In this document: positions 60,147-64,000 of the stretch, piece by piece | Layout of the letters: each line of letters starts with the position of its first letter | Position numbering within the stretch: position 1 is the first letter of the stretch | Source of the DNA: Kovacikia minuta CCNUW1 | GTDB taxonomy: Bacteria; Cyanobacteriota; Cyanobacteriia; Leptolyngbyales; Leptolyngbyaceae | Length of the DNA stretch: 64,000 nucleotides | Direction of reading: 5' to 3' | Assembly (NCBI RefSeq): GCF_020091585.1 | Contig: NZ_CP083583.1 | Span: 434,001-498,000, forward strand | Program-made: the position numbers and the translations under genes | Notes under the pieces: model-generated | What the model saw: only the letters and a program-made list of their open reading frames with translations | Told to the model about the DNA's origin: nothing | The model's database searches: none

Positions 60147-61231
60147 GCCACCTGCTCCATGGCTCGATGTCGCTGTAACTCGGTTTCCAGTTGCACCAGG
60201 CTGGGGGTGAGTACGGGCAAAAATGCTACTTCCCGCAGGCGGCGGGCGGTGCCACTGGGTTTGAAATAGGCACTGCCACCCTTTGCTTCCAGTTCCAGCC
60301 AGACCGTATCCAGTGCCAGTCGAGTCAGGGCGATCCGGAGTTCAAATAACTGACGCACCTGAGCCAGGGTAAAGGTCGATACGATGCCCAACTGCCAGAC
60401 CTGAGCTTCCAACTGAGCCAGGGTGACCGTGTTGTGCCGCAGATGGTTAATTAACGCCTGTTCATTGCCACCGTTGATGCTTTGCAACGTTTCATTCAGG
60501 GAACGCCGTGCTATCCCCAATGCCAATCCACACTGCATCAACACAAATGCAGGACGAATTTTGGCTAAAAATGTTTGAGCTGCATCGCTAATGATCCAGG
60601 TGTGAGACAGTTTTACCTGTTCCAGGCTGAGGGTGCTAGTCCAGGATGCCTGTAGCCCCAAAAGCTGCAAATCTTCGCCGCGCTTAAGACCCTGGGCGCT
60701 GGCTGGAACAGCCACCACCAACGATCGCCCACTGCTGGTTTGCGCTGCGATCGCCACCGCGAACTGTTTGGGTCGCAAATTTGATGCCCAGGGTAGAAAC
60801 CCGTTCAGAGTTACAGTTTCTGCATCCAGTCGTGCCTCCAGTCGCAGTTGCTCAATCCCTGCCAAGTGCTTCATTGCATTGGAGAGTCCGGTGGCACCGG
60901 ATAGCTCTGCTTTGAGAGCCTGGGGCAAAATTTCTGCCTGTAACCAGCGGTTGTCGCTGGCAGCCAGGTATTCAATGAATGCGCGTTGGCACCAGAAAAC
61001 AAACCCACTGGTGAGGCATTGTTCAGAAACAGCGGCGATCGCTTCCACCACATCCAACAATCTCCCTCCCCCTCCTCCCAGGGACTCTGGCACCCCCAGC
61101 CCCAACCAGCCCGCCTGCGCCAGTAAATTGAGTGATTCACCCGCATGGCTGCCTGGTAAACCGTCATTCAATCGTCCAGCGTGTTCGGCAAACTGCAACT
61201 GCACTTTCTGGTCTTGAATCATTATTGGCAA
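60143..61231 (-). CDS. Acyl-CoA-dehydrogenase-fold enzyme, DszC/SfnB-like (putative organosulfur monooxygenase)
   Basis: The 362-residue protein has the flavoprotein fold of acyl-CoA dehydrogenases: N-terminal helices with LLAQAGWLGLGVPESLGGGG, the middle region LEARLDAETVTLNGFLPWAS, and the C-terminal bundle with LRHNTVTLAQLEAQVW. The catalytic Glu of true acyl-CoA dehydrogenases is not apparent. Desulfurising members of this fold (DszC, SfnB) use reduced flavin to oxidise thiophene-like or sulfone substrates. Co-translation with ssuB-like ATPase supports the role. The substrate and the flavin reductase are unknown. Confidence 0.78.
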   Translation of the reverse strand: MPIMIQDQKVQLQFAEHAGRLNDGLPGSHAGESLNLLAQAGWLGLGVPESLGGGGGRLLDVVEAIAAVSEQCLTSGFVFWCQRAFIEYLAASDNRWLQAEILPQALKAELSGATGLSNAMKHLAGIEQLRLEARLDAETVTLNGFLPWASNLRPKQFAVAIAAQTSSGRSLVVAVPASAQGLKRGEDLQLLGLQASWTSTLSLEQVKLSHTWIISDAAQTFLAKIRPAFVLMQCGLALGIARRSLNETLQSINGGNEQALINHLRHNTVTLAQLEAQVWQLGIVSTFTLAQVRQLFELRIALTRLALDTVWLELEAKGGSAYFKPSGTARRLREVAFLPVLTPSLVQLETELQRHRAMEQVA

Positions 61232-61236
61232 TCTCC

Positions 61237-61776
61237 TCAGAGTACATTGCGGATAGGTGTTAAGGTGTCGATCGGTGCGCCGACCACTTGCCGCGCCTGT
61301 TTCACTGTGGTTTCATCGGGACTGTCATAGAAGCACAGACACTTGCTCAAGTCTTCACACACATAGGTGCGTTCAAATTGCACCGCAGGCACTTGGGCAT
61401 AGAGGGGCGACTTTTCAGCTTTCCGGTGCAGGTAAGCTTCCATTGTCAATCCCGCAGGCAAGTTCCACTCGACTAAATAATTTGCTTTTCCCTTACGACT
61501 GCGCACGGCTGCCAGGTCTTGCCCAACCAGGCGCACTTCCTTTAAGAGGGCAGCAGTGGACAACTTTCCGGCTGCAAAGCTCTGTTGGGCAATTGCCTGA
61601 TTGGGCGCATCGATAATTACAAACAATCGCTGCAAATCTTCCCCAACTTGCGCTTCCAGCAGTTCACTCTGATGCTGGGTTGCCTGCGCTGCAATTTGCT
61701 CTAAGGATTGTTGAATCTGCTCTGGCTGAAACTGCTGGAGTTCCCCTTCAATCAAGTACAGCACCATTTTGTGCAT
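61237..61776 (-). CDS. DUF4242-type protein (duplicated ferredoxin-like domains)
   Basis: The 179-residue protein contains a clear DUF4242 domain at residues 95-179: QFERTYVCEDLSKCLCFYDS then DETTVKQARQVVGAPIDTLT. The first half (LYLIEGELQQFQPEQIQQSL) looks like a degenerate copy that lost the Cys motif. A studied relative is a small nickel-binding ferredoxin-like protein, but no role is established. It is the first gene of the organosulfur run, 5 bp from the next gene, so it is probably a cofactor or accessory protein for the oxidation step. Confidence 0.8.
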   Translation of the reverse strand: MHKMVLYLIEGELQQFQPEQIQQSLEQIAAQATQHQSELLEAQVGEDLQRLFVIIDAPNQAIAQQSFAAGKLSTAALLKEVRLVGQDLAAVRSRKGKANYLVEWNLPAGLTMEAYLHRKAEKSPLYAQVPAVQFERTYVCEDLSKCLCFYDSPDETTVKQARQVVGAPIDTLTPIRNVL

Positions 61777-61801
61777 TCCCTTTTCGTAATCTTTTTTAAG
61801 A

Positions 61802-61840
61802 ATCTACGGTTTATCGGTAGGTTTACCGTATTAAACATCC
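61802..61840. promoter_or_regulatory. Palindromic operator candidate upstream of the organosulfur operon
   Basis: CGGTAGGTTTACCG (61815-61828) overlaps ACCGTATT (61825-61832), within TTTACCGTATTAAA. It lies about 40-60 bp ahead of the ATG at 61776. It is the best formed of the boxes and would suit the Rrf2 protein encoded at the far end. Confidence 0.5.
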
Positions 61841-62007
61841 TAATCCTAGCGACAAACAGGTGAAAACACAAGTCGAATTGCACCATGCCCGATTACGGAT
61901 GATTGCCGCAAGGACCTCAAACGTTTCTTAATCTTGCTTTCGCTTGTTTTCATTGAGTACCCATGCTAAGTTCATTTCTTACAAATAAAACTACTGCATC
62001 TCGCTCG

Positions 62008-62022
62008 ATGAACCGTATTTTT
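62008..62022. promoter_or_regulatory. ACCGTATT box upstream of pstS
   Basis: ACCGTATT at 62012-62019, 23 bp before the ATG. It may be chance or may link phosphate uptake to the same regulator. No obvious PhoB box tandem (CTTAACCT-type) was recognised. Confidence 0.35.
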
Positions 62023-62041
62023 TGCGGGCAATTTTTTTCCT

Positions 62042-63025
62042 ATGAACCAGCGTCAAGTTCTGCTCCTCTCCCTATCTGCATTCACCCTCTCCATCAGTGC
62101 TTGCAGCAGCATTGATGAAAAAAAGAGTCAGGTCAGTATCGATGGTGGAGCGGTAGGCTATCCGCTCCACCAAGCCGTTGCCGAAGAATATCACAAGGTC
62201 AACTCAAGGGCACAAATTAGCGTTGCTTCGAGTGGAACGGGGGGCGGTATCAGCAAATTTTGTGCCGGAGAAATTGATATTGTAGGGGCTTCCCGTCCGA
62301 TTAAAGAGGAAGAGATTAAACGGTGCGATAAAAAGCAGATTCAGTTCATTGAACTGCCTGTGGCGATCGACGGAATTGCTGTCATTGTGAATGCAAAAAA
62401 TAATTACATTCAATGTTTGAGCATCAGCGAACTGAATGATATCTGGAATCCCAAATCAAAAATTACCAACTGGAATCAGGTAAACCAGGAATTTCCAGAT
62501 ATTCCCCTGAAACTTTATGCCCCTGCATCGGATACGGGAACGTTTGACTATTTCACTCAGGCAGTGACCGGAAAAGCCAAAGCGAGTCGCACAGACTATA
62601 CTCCTAGCCATAATCAAAACGTTTTGGTGCAGGGGGTTGCAGGTGACAAAGGCGGATTAGGTTATGTGGGCATTAATTACTACTCCGCCAACAAGGATAA
62701 ACTGCACTTACTCAGGGTTCAGAGTCCGATCACGGGAACCTGTGAAAAGCCTGTACCTCTAGATACGGTAGCGAACAATTTGTATACGCCCCTGTCCCGT
62801 CCGCTTTTCATCTATGTCAGCAAACCATCGCTAGACAGTAAACCTGCCGTGAGAGAGTTCGTTAACTTCTACATCGACAATTCTAAACAGTGGGTAGAGG
62901 GAGCAGGCTACGTAAAACTGCCCGACGAAGCCTACGGTAGACTGAAGCAAAAGTTTGAGTCCAATCAAGTGGGCACGAAGTTCAAGGACGCCAAGCCAGG
63001 GAAACCCATTACTGATTTTATTTAA
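62042..63025 (+). CDS. Phosphate-binding protein PstS (SphX-like) lipoprotein
   Basis: The 327-residue protein has a lipoprotein signal ending in SISAC (Cys21) and the phosphate-binding loops [20 protein letters not shown] (near residue 60; SGTGGG) and [11 protein letters not shown] (near 165). The C-terminal [11 protein letters not shown] and [19 protein letters not shown] are typical of the SphX branch of PstS in cyanobacteria. It delivers phosphate to the PstC-PstA-PstB importer. pstC follows after 172 bp with a palindromic repeat in between. Confidence 0.92.
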   Translation: MNQRQVLLLSLSAFTLSISACSSIDEKKSQVSIDGGAVGYPLHQAVAEEYHKVNSRAQISVASSGTGGGISKFCAGEIDIVGASRPIKEEEIKRCDKKQIQFIELPVAIDGIAVIVNAKNNYIQCLSISELNDIWNPKSKITNWNQVNQEFPDIPLKLYAPASDTGTFDYFTQAVTGKAKASRTDYTPSHNQNVLVQGVAGDKGGLGYVGINYYSANKDKLHLLRVQSPITGTCEKPVPLDTVANNLYTPLSRPLFIYVSKPSLDSKPAVREFVNFYIDNSKQWVEGAGYVKLPDEAYGRLKQKFESNQVGTKFKDAKPGKPITDFI

Positions 63026-63060
63026 TTCGCAAAATCTCTTGCTGCAAATTTTCCGGTGAC

Positions 63061-63126
63061 GTAGGGGCAGGTTTTGCCAAAGGATTGACTAAGATGCACA
63101 GATTATCTACCAAACCTGCCCCTACA
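63061..63126. repeat. Palindromic repeat (GTAGGGGCAGGTTT...AAACCTGCCCCTAC)
   Basis: The arms GTAGGGGCAGGTTTTG and CCAAACCTGCCCCTAC surround a 34-bp centre. It is the same family as 33980-34048, with arms kept complementary by paired substitutions (GGCGGG/CCCGCC here GGCAGG/CCTGCC). It lies between pstS and pstC and could attenuate or stabilise the message. Confidence 0.85.
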
Positions 63127-63197
63127 AAGATCGCCCATCACCGAAAAATTTACAGGTGGCAAGATTTCAGGCTGTTTTTTTGGAGTGAACAGGGGGA

Positions 63198-64000
63198 ATG
63201 ACGAGTACTCAATTTGAACATGGCTTTGATCCACAGGAGCGGGCGTCACTGGATAAACGCCTATCGGAAGGACTGAAGGAAAAGCTGATTGAAGCTGCCC
63301 TGTTTGCCTGTGGATTCGTTTCAATTTTGACTACATTTGGAATTATCGCGATTATTTTTCGCGTTACGTTTGAGTTCTTTCAGCAGGTGTCACTGGCAGA
63401 ATTCTTCCTAGATACAAAGTGGACACCGCTGTTTGCCGATCGCCACTTTGGGGTGTGGCCGCTGATCAATGGCACTTTTTTAACCACCGCGATCGCAATG
63501 GTGGTAGCGGTTCCGTTGGGGTTGGCCTCTGCAATTTATCTGGCGGAGTATGCCAAACCCAAAGTTGCCGCAGTTTTGCGCCCAGCGGTGGAACTGCTGG
63601 CGGGGGTGCCCACGGTTGTCTATGGCTATTTTGCGTTGCTGTTTATTACACCACTGCTGCGTAACTTCTTGCCACTCGAAATTTTCAATGCCCTGAGCGC
63701 CGGGTTAATGATGGGAATCATGATTACGCCAACGGTCGGTTCCATTAGTCTGGATTCCATTCGAGCAGTACCGCGATCGCTGCGGGAAGGCTCCTACGCC
63801 CTGGGTTTAACTAAACTGGAAACCATTGTCAAAGTAGTGTTGCCCGCTGCCCTATCGGGGATTGCTGCCTCAATTATTTTAGGGATTTCCAGAGCTGTTG
63901 GCGAAACAATGACGGTGTTGATCGCCGCCGGACAACAGCCCCGGTTGACCCTCAACCCGCTGGAATCCATTTCAACCATGACTGCCTACATGGCACAGAT
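63198..64000 (+). CDS. pstC: Phosphate ABC transporter permease PstC (3' end beyond the window)
   Basis: The ATG at 63198 follows AGGGGGA. About 267 residues are visible and the frame stays open to the last base. A cytoplasmic N terminus ([15 protein letters not shown]) is followed by helices with [56 protein letters not shown] and the ATPase-contact loop [20 protein letters not shown] (near residue 200). [14 protein letters not shown] is a PstC hallmark. With pstS it forms the start of a pst operon that must continue outside. Confidence 0.93.
   Translation, partial: MTSTQFEHGFDPQERASLDKRLSEGLKEKLIEAALFACGFVSILTTFGIIAIIFRVTFEFFQQVSLAEFFLDTKWTPLFADRHFGVWPLINGTFLTTAIAMVVAVPLGLASAIYLAEYAKPKVAAVLRPAVELLAGVPTVVYGYFALLFITPLLRNFLPLEIFNALSAGLMMGIMITPTVGSISLDSIRAVPRSLREGSYALGLTKLETIVKVVLPAALSGIAASIILGISRAVGETMTVLIAAGQQPRLTLNPLESISTMTAYMAQ

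Noticed and set aside
1-64000. tRNA, rRNA or replication origin
   Set aside because: No cloverleaf-like sequence, rRNA motif or DnaA-box cluster was recognised by eye; tRNAscan would settle it.

Overview
The window reads as chromosome of a filamentous cyanobacterium. The octamer GCGATCGC (HIP1) is scattered through almost every gene, and there are a high-light-inducible protein, a SphX/PstS-type phosphate system, a cyanobacterial contractile injection system, an ethylene-receptor-like kinase, many short palindromic interspersed repeats and short tandem heptamers. I cannot name genus or species from sequence alone. No rRNA, tRNA or CRISPR array was recognised.

Layout. 1-7.8 kb: the distal part of an extracellular/thylakoid contractile injection system (eCIS), with a very long repetitive IQ-rich protein cut by the window start, an Afp7/Pvc7-type tube/baseplate adaptor, a VgrG-like spike and a PAAR-like tip. 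8-15.6 kb: a secreted TPR protein, a membrane Fe-S/cyclic-nucleotide fusion protein, an orphan Nif11 peptide and a decayed pseudokinase-membrane-binding-protein gene. 15.7-20.2 kb: a divergent cluster of two exported paralogues of unknown function, a CadD-type transporter, a DUF1003 protein and a TerC protein. The two arms share a strikingly conserved 35-nt promoter-like element, which recurs at 51.6 kb ahead of a second cadD-like gene, now separated from it by an IS66 element.

20.2-34.6 kb is plastic: an orphan OmpR regulator, an IS4-type element broken by an ISH3 element, a cytoplasmic alpha-amylase, an IS110 element, a single-domain receiver, a large ethylene-receptor-like hybrid kinase, two decayed genes (DUF4383 and a hybrid kinase) and a solitary IS200. 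34.6-40.3 kb is housekeeping: cobW, bioA, birA and a D12-class adenine methylase in an overlapping array, and a PAS-CRP regulator. 40.7-51.3 kb holds small exported proteins, a frameshifted recQ, a CPA1 antiporter, a second receiver, a PQQ-type sugar dehydrogenase lipoprotein, an acidic protein and an Hli protein.

51.7-54.7 kb: IS66, cadD-like gene and a DEDD exonuclease. 55-61.8 kb: an organosulfur acquisition operon (ABC transporter ssuABC-like, a DszC/SfnB-like acyl-CoA-dehydrogenase-fold enzyme, a DUF4242 protein, a TauE exporter and an Rrf2 regulator) with recurring ACCGTATT boxes. 62-64 kb: pstS and the start of pstC, cut by the window end.

At least four families of non-autonomous palindromic repeats (about 95-125 bp) are dispersed between genes. 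The most promising undescribed unit is the 35-nt-element regulon of DUF1003, CadD, TerC and the two-cysteine exported paralogues, which I would test as a metal-ion or pH stress system.
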